A model generated the notes under the pieces. That model was given only the letters and a program-made list of their open reading frames with translations. It ran no database searches and was not told the DNA's origin. Positions 25,401 to 32,469 of a stretch of DNA of 64,000 nucleotides are shown one piece after another. The stretch is from contig NZ_NMUL01000026.1 of NCBI RefSeq assembly GCF_002234595.1, positions 83,066-147,065 of the forward strand. Reading direction: 5' to 3'. The position numbers were made by a program, and so were the translations under genes. The stretch's first letter is position 1. Each line of letters starts with the position of its first letter. The DNA is from Amycolatopsis vastitatis (GTDB taxonomy: Bacteria; Actinomycetota; Actinomycetes; Mycobacteriales; Pseudonocardiaceae).

Positions 25401-25560
25401 CGTTCTCGCCCCAGGTCAGGTCGATGAGCCGGTCTTCGCTGACCACGCGGTTCGGGTTCAGCAGGAGCGCGGCCAGCACGGACGTCTGTTTCTGGCCGCC
25501 GGGACGGACCGGGCCCGTGTCGCCGAGGACCGTGACGGGTCCGAGCAGGCGGTAGCGCAC
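22483..25560 (-). CDS. AfsR/SARP family regulator with NB-ARC and TPR domains
   Basis: The protein has 1,025 residues from GTG 25560, preceded by GGGGGG. Longer upstream starts would overlap the divergent gene. The domains are a Trans_reg_C winged helix at 10-85, BTAD helices at 95-235, an NB-ARC ATPase with Walker A TGTAGVGKT at 279-287 and VLVTSRHR sensor, then about 350 residues of TPR-type helices ending at 1,025. It is built like AfsR, the pleiotropic activator of antibiotic synthesis. The binding target cannot be read. gntR follows after a weak hairpin (22454-22476), with the thioesterase-like gene divergent. Confidence 0.9.
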   Translation of the reverse strand: MRYRLLGPVTVLGDTGPVRPGGQKQTSVLAALLLNPNRVVSEDRLIDLTWGENAPPSVRGRLQVHISELRKLLGRDVIVRRAPGYVIEAAPGDRDLDVFDDEVAKARATAGPAAVAHLRAALALWDGTPLGGASDELTEREGPALAERRLVVLEELYEQELASGRHGEVVGELRQLVEEYPFRERLRGALMLALHRCGRSPEALETYTRAHDLLVDELGIEPGQALQDLRLRILRGEGEPTPAPVAPRPAELPLDVRGFTGRAPELAALGEPGEVWVITGTAGVGKTALAVHWAHTARERYPDGQLYVNLRGFDADDEPLTPAAALAQLLRTLGVDLRDVPPGLDDQSKLYRSLLADRQALVVLDNARDTAQVLPLLPSSGRVLVTSRHRLDELVARTGARSLGLTQLREEDSRELLTALLGDRAAAEPEAAAELARLCGHHPLALRIAAANTGVASIGELVDELRGDPLAQLGFDGAGESAVAKAFSVSYQALPPVLRHAFRLLALVPGADFTAVAAAALLAVPAEEATRRMRGLIAANLLEAHAPRRYRFHDLARRYAEQCVLAEEDETARDAAWERLFTGYCAAADAAVALLGARIVALPREDAPSAPSPIVFGDAAEAVAWLDVEVPNLSAALRQAATRGPYPGAWYLADALRRFFHDHGRRAEWLELAPIVLRAAQERGARPAEALVQLSIGGAYFREGQHEAGIRHSEKAVLASRACGWRQCEATAVANLGSMLEWTGRLAEAVEHSRRAIQLFRELANRSGEALALNSLSCHYRQLGRLEQAEDCLVEAIALARKEDLAFWEAANLADLGWVLLATGRLAESGDVLDQALRAFRDLGSSFGEATALNAVSALQIARGEHASAVATAEAALECVRRDGDRQVEAAVLIALGRAEEARDDLGAAERVLREARELTAESGLRGQLAEASATLARVLAAGGRPGEAGEHARTALDAARAGGFRVVEAEALLGLAAVEAAAGRWRLADGTARESRARYHAVGHVTGEAFAERFLARLADRATG

Positions 25561-25647
25561 GTGTTGCCCCCCGGAAGGCGGACCGAAGCGGAACGGAAGT
25601 GCCGTGGCCGACCCTATCCCCGGACACGAGGGACGGGAGGTCACGGG

Positions 25648-26271
25648 GTGGACCGAGACGACGGGGCGCGCTTGTTGTTCGTCTGTTTCCCGGACGCGGG
25701 CGAAGCCGCGGGCCGCTACCGGGCCTGGCGCGATCCGCGGATCTCCGTGCAGGTGGTCGAGCTGCCGGGCCGCGGCGAGCGCCGTGACGAGCACCCGTAC
25801 CGGGACATGTGGCTGCTGGTGGAGTCCTTGGCCGCGGAACTGGCCGACGTGCTCGCCCGCCCGCACGTCCTGTTCGGGGCCGGGCTCGGCGCGCTCGTCG
25901 CGTACCGGCTGGCGCAGCGGCGGGTGGCCGCGGGACTGGGGGTCCCGCGGGCACTCGTCGTGGCGCACCAGGCACCGCCCGCCCGGGTCGCGCGGGCGGT
26001 GCCGGAACAGGCGGAACGCGCCGACGTGAGCCTGCTGATGAGCGACGCGCACGTCCCGGTGGCGCCGCCCCTGCCGTGCCCGATCCGCGGGTTCGGCGAC
26101 CCGCAGGTGATGACCGGCTGGGGTGAGCACACGGGCGCCGGGTTCGTGCTCGCCCCGGCGCGAACGCGGGACAGCGCCGCCCTGCTGCGCGACGCGGTCC
26201 TGCGTTCCGCCTACCTGATCTCCGCCATGGCCGGGCGGGAGCCGGAGCCGGACACGCCACCAAACCTGTAA
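25648..26271 (+). CDS. type II thioesterase-like protein lacking catalytic residues
   Basis: The 207-residue protein starts at GTG 25648 after GGGAGG. It aligns with type II thioesterases of NRPS/PKS systems: LLFVCFPDAGEAAGRYRAW at the N-terminus, VVELPGRGERRDE in the middle and HVLFGAGLGALVAYRLA at the elbow. Active enzymes have GHSMG at this place. Here His and Ser are replaced by Ala and Gly, and the usual C-terminal GGHFF is absent (LAPARTRDS instead). It is therefore probably non-catalytic, perhaps a binding or regulatory protein. It is divergent from the SARP gene; no NRPS or PKS is in the window. Confidence 0.8.
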   Translation: MDRDDGARLLFVCFPDAGEAAGRYRAWRDPRISVQVVELPGRGERRDEHPYRDMWLLVESLAAELADVLARPHVLFGAGLGALVAYRLAQRRVAAGLGVPRALVVAHQAPPARVARAVPEQAERADVSLLMSDAHVPVAPPLPCPIRGFGDPQVMTGWGEHTGAGFVLAPARTRDSAALLRDAVLRSAYLISAMAGREPEPDTPPNL

Positions 26272-26282
26272 GCACTGTTACA
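26267..26282. promoter_or_regulatory. inverted repeat TGTAA-N6-TTACA before the MFS gene
   Basis: TGTAA (26267-26271) and TTACA (26278-26282) form a perfect 5-bp inverted repeat. It overlaps the stop codon of the preceding gene and lies 20 bp before the MFS start. It looks like an operator for a TetR- or GntR-type repressor encoded elsewhere. Confidence 0.4.
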
Positions 26283-26301
26283 ATCTGCGCGTGGTCCGGC
26301 C

Positions 26302-27537
26302 ATGCCCCTGACACGCGCTCTCGTCGATCTCACGCCGCTTCGCACCTCACCGCCGTTCCGGCGGCTCTGGCTGGGCCGGGTCTTCTCCGGCTTCGGCGGC
26401 CAGATGACCCTCGTCGCCGTGATGTTCCAGGTCTGGGAGCAGACCCGGAGCACCGTGTGGACCGGGGCCGTCGGGCTCGCCCAGGCCCTGCCCGTGATCG
26501 TGTTCGGGTTGTCCGCCGGGACGCTCGTGGACCGCGTCGACCGGCGGAAGTTCGCCCTCGTCACCACGGCGGGCCAAGCCGCCTGCTCGGTTCTGCTGGC
26601 CGTGCAAGGGTTTCTCGGTGACGTCCCGGTCGCGGCCGTCCTCGGGCTGGTGGCCGTCCAGTCCTGTTTCGTCGCGGGCGGTGGCCCGGTCGCGCGCACC
26701 TTCGTCCCGCGGCTGCTGCCGCCGGACCAGCTGCCCGCCGGGCTCGCGCTGAACCGGATCGCCTTCCAGGGCGCCATGCTGCTCGGCCCGGCGCTCGGCG
26801 GGCTCCTCCTCGGCTGGTTCGGCGTCGGCGGCTGCTACCTCGTCGACGCGCTCACCTTCGGCATGGCCTTCTACGGCGTGATCGGGCTCCCGCCCATGCT
26901 GCCCGGCGGCGAACCGGCGCGGCCCGGGCTGCGCGGCGTTCTCGACGGGCTCGCCTTCCTGCTGCGGACGCCGGTCGTGCGGGGCGCGCTGCTCACCGAC
27001 CTCGCCGCGACGGTCCTGTCCATGCCGATCAGCCTCTTCCCGCTGGTCAACGCCGAACGCTTCGACGGCGACCCGCGCACGCTGGGCCTGTTCCTCTCGG
27101 CGATCGCGGTCGGCGGGGTGGCCGCGTCGGTGTTCTCCGGGACGTTCACCCGGCTGCCCCGGCCGGGCCGGGTGATGCTCGCCGGCTCACTCGCCTGGGG
27201 TGGCGCGCTCACGGGGTTCGGGCTGGCACCGGATCCGTGGCTCGGCCTGGCCTGCCTCGTCGCCGCGGGCGCCGCCGACACGGTCTCGGTGGTCACCCGC
27301 GGCGCGCTCGTCCAGCTCGCCACCCCCGACGCCCTGCTCGGCCGGGTCGCCGCGGCCGAGCAGATCGTCGGGCAGGCGGGCCCCGACCTCGGCAACCTCC
27401 GGGGCGGCCTGGTCGCGGGCGCCACGTCCGGCGCGTTCGCCCTGGTCAGCGGCGGTCTCCTCTGCGTCGTCGCGGTGGTGCTGGTCGGCGCGGCCACGCC
27501 CGGCCTTCGCCGTTTCACGACACCCGCCGCGAACTGA
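26302..27537 (+). CDS. MFS exporter, EntS-like
   Basis: The 411-residue membrane protein has about twelve helices. It begins LTPLRTSPPFRRLWLGRVFSG and has the loop 2-3 motif GTLVDRVDRRK, as in EntS/MdtH-type drug and siderophore exporters. The region VVTRGALVQLATPDALLGRV in the second half is also characteristic of this subgroup. It may export a siderophore, drug or natural product; no biosynthetic genes lie beside it. It follows the thioesterase-like gene by 30 bp, across a TGTAA-N6-TTACA repeat, and converges on the Shedu gene with a 9-bp gap. Confidence 0.88.
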   Translation: MPLTRALVDLTPLRTSPPFRRLWLGRVFSGFGGQMTLVAVMFQVWEQTRSTVWTGAVGLAQALPVIVFGLSAGTLVDRVDRRKFALVTTAGQAACSVLLAVQGFLGDVPVAAVLGLVAVQSCFVAGGGPVARTFVPRLLPPDQLPAGLALNRIAFQGAMLLGPALGGLLLGWFGVGGCYLVDALTFGMAFYGVIGLPPMLPGGEPARPGLRGVLDGLAFLLRTPVVRGALLTDLAATVLSMPISLFPLVNAERFDGDPRTLGLFLSAIAVGGVAASVFSGTFTRLPRPGRVMLAGSLAWGGALTGFGLAPDPWLGLACLVAAGAADTVSVVTRGALVQLATPDALLGRVAAAEQIVGQAGPDLGNLRGGLVAGATSGAFALVSGGLLCVVAVVLVGAATPGLRRFTTPAAN

Positions 27538-27546
27538 CCCGGCGCG

Positions 27547-28590
27547 TCAACCGGCCGGGGACGGTGCCAGCTCGAGGGCCTTCTCTGCGCCCTGGATGAG
27601 GTCGGCGTAGGTGATCACCTCGACGCGGCTGAGGTGCGCGTTGTAGGTCCGGAGCGTCTCCGGGACGTGCTCGCGCAGCTCGGGGTCACCGAGGTGCTGG
27701 GGGTCGCCGATGACCACCGTCGCGAACGCGCGGCGGCACTCGATGCCCAGTTTCTGCTTGATGGTGTTGCGTTCCTCGTCCAGTTCGCGCAGGTAGTTCA
27801 GGGTTTGGCCGACGGCTTTGTTCACCTCGGGGCCGACGACGAAGAATTTGCGGTAAGGGACGATGAGATCCCGGATGCAGGCCCGTTTCAGCTCGACGAC
27901 GTGGAGTGCGCCGTCGGCCCTGATCAGCGGGACGTCCAGCTGGGTCATGACGGCCAGCAACCGGCGTTTCGTCTTGTCGACGAACCTGCCGCCGAACATC
28001 CACCAGCTTTCCTCGAGGATCCGCTGGAATTCGTTCTCCTTGGCCGCCGGATCCCGGACGACTTCGGAAAGCGCCGTGATGACGTCCCGTTGTTTCGCGG
28101 CCTGGATGCCGTCGAGCAGCACCTGCCCGGCGCCGTGCGCGGACAGGATCCCGGCCGCGTTCGGGGCTTCCGCCAGCGCTTCGGCCAGCTGGGCCAATTG
28201 GCCCGCGTCGGCTTCCCCCGTTTGGACCTTTCGGATGACGGCCGAAAGCGAGGCATCGTTCTCGGCTCTCGGCTCCGGGGTGCCGAACCGGGCGGAAAGG
28301 AACCGGTGGAGTTCGCCGACCGCGGCGTCCTCGCACGTCCATTGGCTGGCGCCGGGCCTCAGGTCGAAACCGGAGTGGTCCGGTCGTGGTGTCCAGGAAT
28401 TGGCGACGAGAATCAGTCTTCCGTCGTCGCCGCCGTCGGGGACGAACCAAAGCGTCGCGGTTTTGCAGACGTCTTCGCTTCGGTGGACGACCGCCGTGTC
28501 CACGTGTCGCCAGCCGTCCTCCGGCGCGGAGTTTTCGATCCTTTTCCTCAGTTCTTCGGCGGGGTCCGGTGCGTCCGGGGTGGAGGTCAC
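27547..28590 (-). CDS. sduA: Shedu-type anti-phage nuclease (DUF4263)
   Basis: The 347-residue cytoplasmic protein has a C-terminal Shedu/DUF4263 PD-(D/E)XK nuclease domain at about 180-345. Visible residues are Glu187 and Gln189 in ENEFQRILEESWW, Asp219 in QLDVPLI, and Glu233/Lys235 in VVELKRA. Typical family text continues with KAVGQTLNYLRELDEER, TVVIGDP and RVEVITYADL. Residues 1-175 form a separate N-terminal domain I do not recognise, which in Shedu proteins is the variable sensing part. Shedu is a single-gene defence system that nicks or degrades invading DNA. Its upstream 289 bp is lower in GC than its neighbours. No integrase or other defence gene is adjacent. Confidence 0.85.
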   Translation of the reverse strand: MTSTPDAPDPAEELRKRIENSAPEDGWRHVDTAVVHRSEDVCKTATLWFVPDGGDDGRLILVANSWTPRPDHSGFDLRPGASQWTCEDAAVGELHRFLSARFGTPEPRAENDASLSAVIRKVQTGEADAGQLAQLAEALAEAPNAAGILSAHGAGQVLLDGIQAAKQRDVITALSEVVRDPAAKENEFQRILEESWWMFGGRFVDKTKRRLLAVMTQLDVPLIRADGALHVVELKRACIRDLIVPYRKFFVVGPEVNKAVGQTLNYLRELDEERNTIKQKLGIECRRAFATVVIGDPQHLGDPELREHVPETLRTYNAHLSRVEVITYADLIQGAEKALELAPSPAG

Positions 28591-28879
28591 ATCAGCCAGT
28601 CGCGCCGCGAATCCGCCCTGTTACGGCGGTCGGGACCCCGCCCACCTGCGGTGGCGAGATCACGAGGACCCGAGCATTCCGGTGGGTTTGTTTCCTTGGT
28701 CGAACCAGTCCTGTCAGGGGGTCACCGTTCGCGTGCCCGTCACTCTTTCGCGTGACCAGGCTGTGACGTATTTCTCGGCAACGTATTTGCGGACCCGGAA
28801 ATCGTCATCTACAGTCCGGCGAATCACGGCTCGACGAGCCGGATTCCGTGATCGAAAAGATTCTTTCTCCAGGAGAGCT
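28591..28879. promoter_or_regulatory. 289-bp intergenic region between divergent genes
   Basis: This holds the promoters of the Shedu gene (-) and the NMT1-like lipoprotein gene (+). It contains CGGCTCG-A-CGAGCCG (28827-28841), a perfect palindrome about 40 bp before the lipoprotein start. Its base composition is clearly more AT-rich than the surrounding genes. I recognise no riboswitch. Confidence 0.4.
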
Positions 28880-29857
28880 ATGCCCCATCGCGCCTCGCCC
28901 CGCCGGCTCGCCGCGCTCGCTCTCGTCGTCGCCGCGCTGCTGAGCGCGTGCAGCCAGCCGGGCCGTTCCACGGCCGCCGGCGACGTCGAAAAGCCGTCGA
29001 TCCGCGTCGCGATCCTCACCACCGTCGACCTCGCGCCCCTGTGGCTGGCGCAGGAAGGCGGGTACTTCAAGGCCGAAGGCCTCGACGTGCAGACCGACGT
29101 CGGCACCAGCGGCCAGGAGACGCTGACCCGGATGACGAACGGCCAGGACGACCTCGCGCTGTCCACCTACACCCTGTTCTTCCTCGCGAAGAACAGCGGG
29201 ACGGACGTGAAGCTGGTCAGCGACGGCACGTCGGCGAGCCCGCGCAGCAACGAGATCGTCACCGTGCCGAACTCGCCGGTGAAGACCGTGAGCGACCTGG
29301 GCGGCAAGCGGATCGCCATCAGTTCGAAGAACGCGGCTTCGGACGTGCTGACCCGGTCGGTGATGCGGGACCACGGCATCGAGACCGACAAGGTGCAGTG
29401 GGTGCCGATGCCGCTGCCCGAAATGGGCACCGCGCTGGCGCAGGGCCGGGTCGACGCGGCCTACCAGCCGGAACCGTTCCTCACCCAGGCCGCCAAGACG
29501 GCCGGGGCGTACCCCGTGGTCGACGCGGCCAGCGGCAGCACGCAGGCGTTCCCCCTCACCGGCTACGGCGCCACGGCCAAGTGGGCCCAGGAACACCCGA
29601 AGACGCTGCGGGCCTTCCAGCGCGCGATGCTCAACGCCACCCGCGCCGCGGTGGACCGGGCCCGGATCGAGCCCCTGGTCGTCCGCAACGCCCGGGTCGA
29701 CCAGGACATCGCGAGCCTGATGGTGATGCCGGCCTTCGGGTCCACCTTGGACGCCCGCCGCATCCAGCGGGTGCCGGACCTGCTGCAGCAGCTGGGGGTC
29801 GTCCAGACGAAGATCGACGCCTCCTCGATGATCGCCCCGCAGGCCGGGACCGGCTGA
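28880..29857 (+). CDS. NMT1/SsuA-like ABC transporter substrate-binding lipoprotein
   Basis: The 325-residue protein starts at ATG 28880 after AGGAGAG. A lipoprotein signal ends at LLSAC, so it is membrane-anchored outside the cell. The mature part has the NMT1/THI5-SsuA/TauA binding-protein pattern: VDLAPLWLAQEGGYFKAEGLDVQ, then LALSTYTLFFLAKN, and GRVDAAYQPEPF. These proteins bind sulfonates, pyrimidines or similar small molecules. The cognate ATPase and permease are not next to it. A strong terminator separates it from the Liv-type operon downstream, which uses a different class of binding protein. Confidence 0.87.
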   Translation: MPHRASPRRLAALALVVAALLSACSQPGRSTAAGDVEKPSIRVAILTTVDLAPLWLAQEGGYFKAEGLDVQTDVGTSGQETLTRMTNGQDDLALSTYTLFFLAKNSGTDVKLVSDGTSASPRSNEIVTVPNSPVKTVSDLGGKRIAISSKNAASDVLTRSVMRDHGIETDKVQWVPMPLPEMGTALAQGRVDAAYQPEPFLTQAAKTAGAYPVVDAASGSTQAFPLTGYGATAKWAQEHPKTLRAFQRAMLNATRAAVDRARIEPLVVRNARVDQDIASLMVMPAFGSTLDARRIQRVPDLLQQLGVVQTKIDASSMIAPQAGTG

Positions 29858-29875
29858 GCGGAGGACGGGCCGCGA

Positions 29876-29907
29876 AGGGCGGGTGCGCGAACGCGCACCC
29901 GCCCTTC
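29876..29907 (+). terminator. strong intrinsic-type terminator
   Basis: A perfect 14-bp stem, AAGGGCGGGTGCGC (29876-29889) with GCGCACCCGCCCTT (29894-29907), has a GAAC loop and is followed by CTTTGT. It ends the lipoprotein gene transcript. Confidence 0.85.
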
Positions 29908-30079
29908 TTTGTGCCGTAAGGACTTTCCCGGCCGGGCGGGCTTCGCGAAATTTTCGGACCGGGTCACCGGGAGTCCGGTTTCGGCGGTTCGCACCTTGAC
30001 ACGACCGCCGTCGCAGCCCACCCTCTTCATACCGACCGCGCGGTACGGGTTGGTCCACCTGGTGAGACAGGAGTCATCG

Positions 30080-30886
30080 ATGACGCTTCTTGGTGAGGCC
30101 TCGCCCGGAGCGGACCTGCTCGTGGTCGACGGCCTCACCGTGCGCTTCGGTGGCCTCACCGCGCTGCACGACGTCCGGCTGAGCGTCGACGCCGGCACCG
30201 TCGTCGGCGTCATCGGGCCCAACGGCGCCGGCAAGACCACGCTGTTCAACGTCGTCTGCGGGTTCGTGCGGCCGCAGGCGGGCCGCGTGCTGTGGCGGGG
30301 ACAGCCCCTCGTGCGGCACCGCACCGAACACCTCGCCCGGCTCGGGATCGTCCGGACCCTGCAGGGCCTCGGCCTGTTCCCCGGCCTGACCGTGCTCGAG
30401 AACGTGATGGCCGGGGCGGGCCGCCACGCCCGGACCGGCGTGCTGCCCGCCCTCGCGGGTGCCGGACGTTCGGCGCGCGACGAAGCCGCGTTGGCCGCCC
30501 GCGCCCGCGAAACGCTCGGTGAGCTGGGCATCGCCGACCTCGCCGGCCGCCTGCCCGGCGTTCTCCCTTACGGCGTGCGGAAACGCGTCGCGCTCGCGCG
30601 GGCGCTGGTCGCGGACCCGGACCTGCTGCTGCTCGACGAACCCGCGAGCGGGCTCTCGGCCGCCGAGCTCGCCGAACTCTCTACGTTGATCGTGTCCCTG
30701 CGGCGGCACATGGCGATCGTCCTCGTCGAACACCACATGGACCTCGTCATGCAGGTCTGCGACCGCGTGGTGGTGCTGAACTTCGGCGAGGTGATCGCGG
30801 CGGGCACCCCGGCCGAGATCCAGGCCGACCCCCGCGTGGCCGAGGCCTACCTCGGCGATCCCGCCGAGGAGGCGCCCGGTGCTTGA
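30080..30886 (+). CDS. livG: branched-chain amino acid-type ABC transporter ATPase (LivG)
   Basis: The 268-residue ATPase starts at ATG 30080 after ACAGGAG. Walker A is GPNGAGKTT and Walker B LLLLDEPASGLS. The signature region, normally LSGGQ/LSYG, reads VLPYGVRKRVALARAL as in LivG proteins. It pairs with LivF and powers uptake through LivHM. The gene is first in a five-gene operon, livG-livF-livH-livM-livK. A TTGACA lies at 29996-30001, and the palindrome ACCGCGCGGT (30035-30044) may be an operator. The ligand of the whole system is not certain; LIV-family transporters also carry aromatic compounds and urea. Confidence 0.92.
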   Translation: MTLLGEASPGADLLVVDGLTVRFGGLTALHDVRLSVDAGTVVGVIGPNGAGKTTLFNVVCGFVRPQAGRVLWRGQPLVRHRTEHLARLGIVRTLQGLGLFPGLTVLENVMAGAGRHARTGVLPALAGAGRSARDEAALAARARETLGELGIADLAGRLPGVLPYGVRKRVALARALVADPDLLLLDEPASGLSAAELAELSTLIVSLRRHMAIVLVEHHMDLVMQVCDRVVVLNFGEVIAAGTPAEIQADPRVAEAYLGDPAEEAPGA

Positions 30887-31586
30887 GATCGAAGAGCTTT
30901 CCGTGGCCTACGGCGCGGTCCGCGCGCTCGACGGCGTCGGCATCACGGTCGAGCGCGGCGCGATCACCGCCGTCCTCGGCGCGAACGGGGCGGGCAAGAC
31001 GACGCTGCTGCGCACGATCAGCGGCCTGCAGCCCGCCCGCGGCGGCCGGATCGCCTGGGACGGCAGGGAACTCACCGGGCTGGCGCCGGACCGCATCGCG
31101 CGCGGCGGGATCGCGCACGTGCCCGAGGGCGGCGGCGTGATCACCGAGCTGACCGTCGACGAGAACCTCCGGCTGGGCGCGCTGTGGCGGCGTGACCGCG
31201 CCGATCGCGCGGCCGCGCGCGAGGAGGTGTACGAGCTTTTCCCGCCGCTGGAAGAACGTTCGGCGAAACCCGCGTCGACGCTGTCGGGCGGCGAGCGGCA
31301 GATGCTGGCCATCGGTCGTGCGCTGATGAGCCGTCCGGCGCTGCTGCTGCTGGACGAACCGTCGCTGGGGCTGGCCCCGCTGATCACCGCCCGCATCATG
31401 GGAATCCTGCGGGACCTGCGGGCCTCGACCGGGCTCACCGTCGTGCTCGTCGAGCAGAACGCGCACAGCGCCCTGTCCATCGCCGACCGCGGGTACGTCC
31501 TCGCGCTCGGCCGCGTCGTGGCGGTCGACACCGCGGCGGAACTCCTGGCCGACGACGGCCTCCGCCACGCCTACCTCGGTTTCTGA
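30879..31586 (+). CDS. livF: branched-chain amino acid-type ABC transporter ATPase (LivF)
   Basis: The 235-residue second ATPase of the Liv system has Walker A GANGAGKTT, signature LSGGERQMLAIGRAL and Walker B LLLLDEPSLGLAP. GTG 30879 overlaps the end of livG by 8 bp, which implies translational coupling. LivF and LivG act as a heterodimer on the cytoplasmic face of LivHM. The ending LRHAYLGF is standard for the family. A strong AGGAGG site follows for livH. Confidence 0.93.
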   Translation: MLEIEELSVAYGAVRALDGVGITVERGAITAVLGANGAGKTTLLRTISGLQPARGGRIAWDGRELTGLAPDRIARGGIAHVPEGGGVITELTVDENLRLGALWRRDRADRAAAREEVYELFPPLEERSAKPASTLSGGERQMLAIGRALMSRPALLLLDEPSLGLAPLITARIMGILRDLRASTGLTVVLVEQNAHSALSIADRGYVLALGRVVAVDTAAELLADDGLRHAYLGF

Positions 31587-31617
31587 CTTCCCCTCACCAG
31601 GAGGTGACCGGTCCGGT

Positions 31618-32469
31618 ATGCAGAACTTCTTCGACCTGACCCTCGGCGGGATCTCGGCCGGCGCGGTGTACGCGGCGCTCGGGCTCGCCCTGGTCATCAT
31701 CTACCGGGCCACCCGGGTGGTGAACTTCGCGCAGCCCGCGCTCGCCCTGATTTCGACGTACCTCGCGTACTCGGTGACCAAGGCGACGGGCAGCTACTGG
31801 CTCGGCTTCGCCGTCGCGATCGCCGCCGGGACCGTGCTGGGCGTCGCCACCGAACGGCTGCTGATCCGGCCGCTGCGGCACCGCTCCGAGCTGAGCTCGA
31901 TCATCGTCACCCTCGGGCTCCTGCTGGTGCTGCAGGCGGTCTCGGGCATGATCTGGTCCAACGAGCCGCTGGCGTTCCCGTACGCCTTCGACTTCCGCGG
32001 CCGGTTCTCCGCCAACGACCTGTTCGTCGTCTTGGTGGTGCTGGCCATCGCCGCGCTCGTGCTGGTGGTGTTCAAGTACACGCCGCTGGGCCTGCGGATG
32101 CGCGCGGCCGCTTTCGCCCCCGACGTGGCACGGACGCTGGGGGTGCGGGTCGGGCTGATGCTCACCGTCGGCTGGGGACTGGCCGCGGGCGTCGGCTCGC
32201 TGGCCGGGCTGCTCGCCACGCCGCCGTTCCTCTTCCCGAACGTGCTGGACGGCGTCTTCGTCTACGCGCTCACCGCCGCGGTGCTCGGCGGCCTCGACAA
32301 CCCGCTGGGCACCATCGCCGGCGGGTTCGTCCTCGGCGTCGGACTGTCCTATGTGTCCGGATACCTGGGACCGGAGCTGGTGACGATCGCCGCGCTCGCG
32401 ATCCTGGTGGTCGTGCTGACGCTGCGCCCGAGCGGGTTGTTCGGCCGGGCCAAGGTGAGGCGGGTATGA
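31618..32469 (+). CDS. livH: branched-chain amino acid-type ABC permease (LivH)
   Basis: The 283-residue permease has about eight helices. It shows the LivH opening FDLTLGGISAGAVYAALGLALV, the RATRVVNFAQP segment and the cytoplasmic EAA-like region LGVRVGLMLTVGWGLAAGVG. The start ATG 31618 has AGGAGGTGACC upstream. The stop overlaps the livM start by ATGA. It forms the translocation path with LivM. Confidence 0.93.
   Translation: MQNFFDLTLGGISAGAVYAALGLALVIIYRATRVVNFAQPALALISTYLAYSVTKATGSYWLGFAVAIAAGTVLGVATERLLIRPLRHRSELSSIIVTLGLLLVLQAVSGMIWSNEPLAFPYAFDFRGRFSANDLFVVLVVLAIAALVLVVFKYTPLGLRMRAAAFAPDVARTLGVRVGLMLTVGWGLAAGVGSLAGLLATPPFLFPNVLDGVFVYALTAAVLGGLDNPLGTIAGGFVLGVGLSYVSGYLGPELVTIAALAILVVVLTLRPSGLFGRAKVRRV

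Noticed and set aside
22439..26314. Very long second minus-strand frame over the SARP gene
   Set aside because: It is low-complexity Arg/Pro/Ala text. The SARP frame has complete domains.
28800..28880. Possible riboswitch before the NMT1-like lipoprotein
   Set aside because: Only a short palindrome is present. No conserved core of thiamine, SAM or cobalamin riboswitches is visible.
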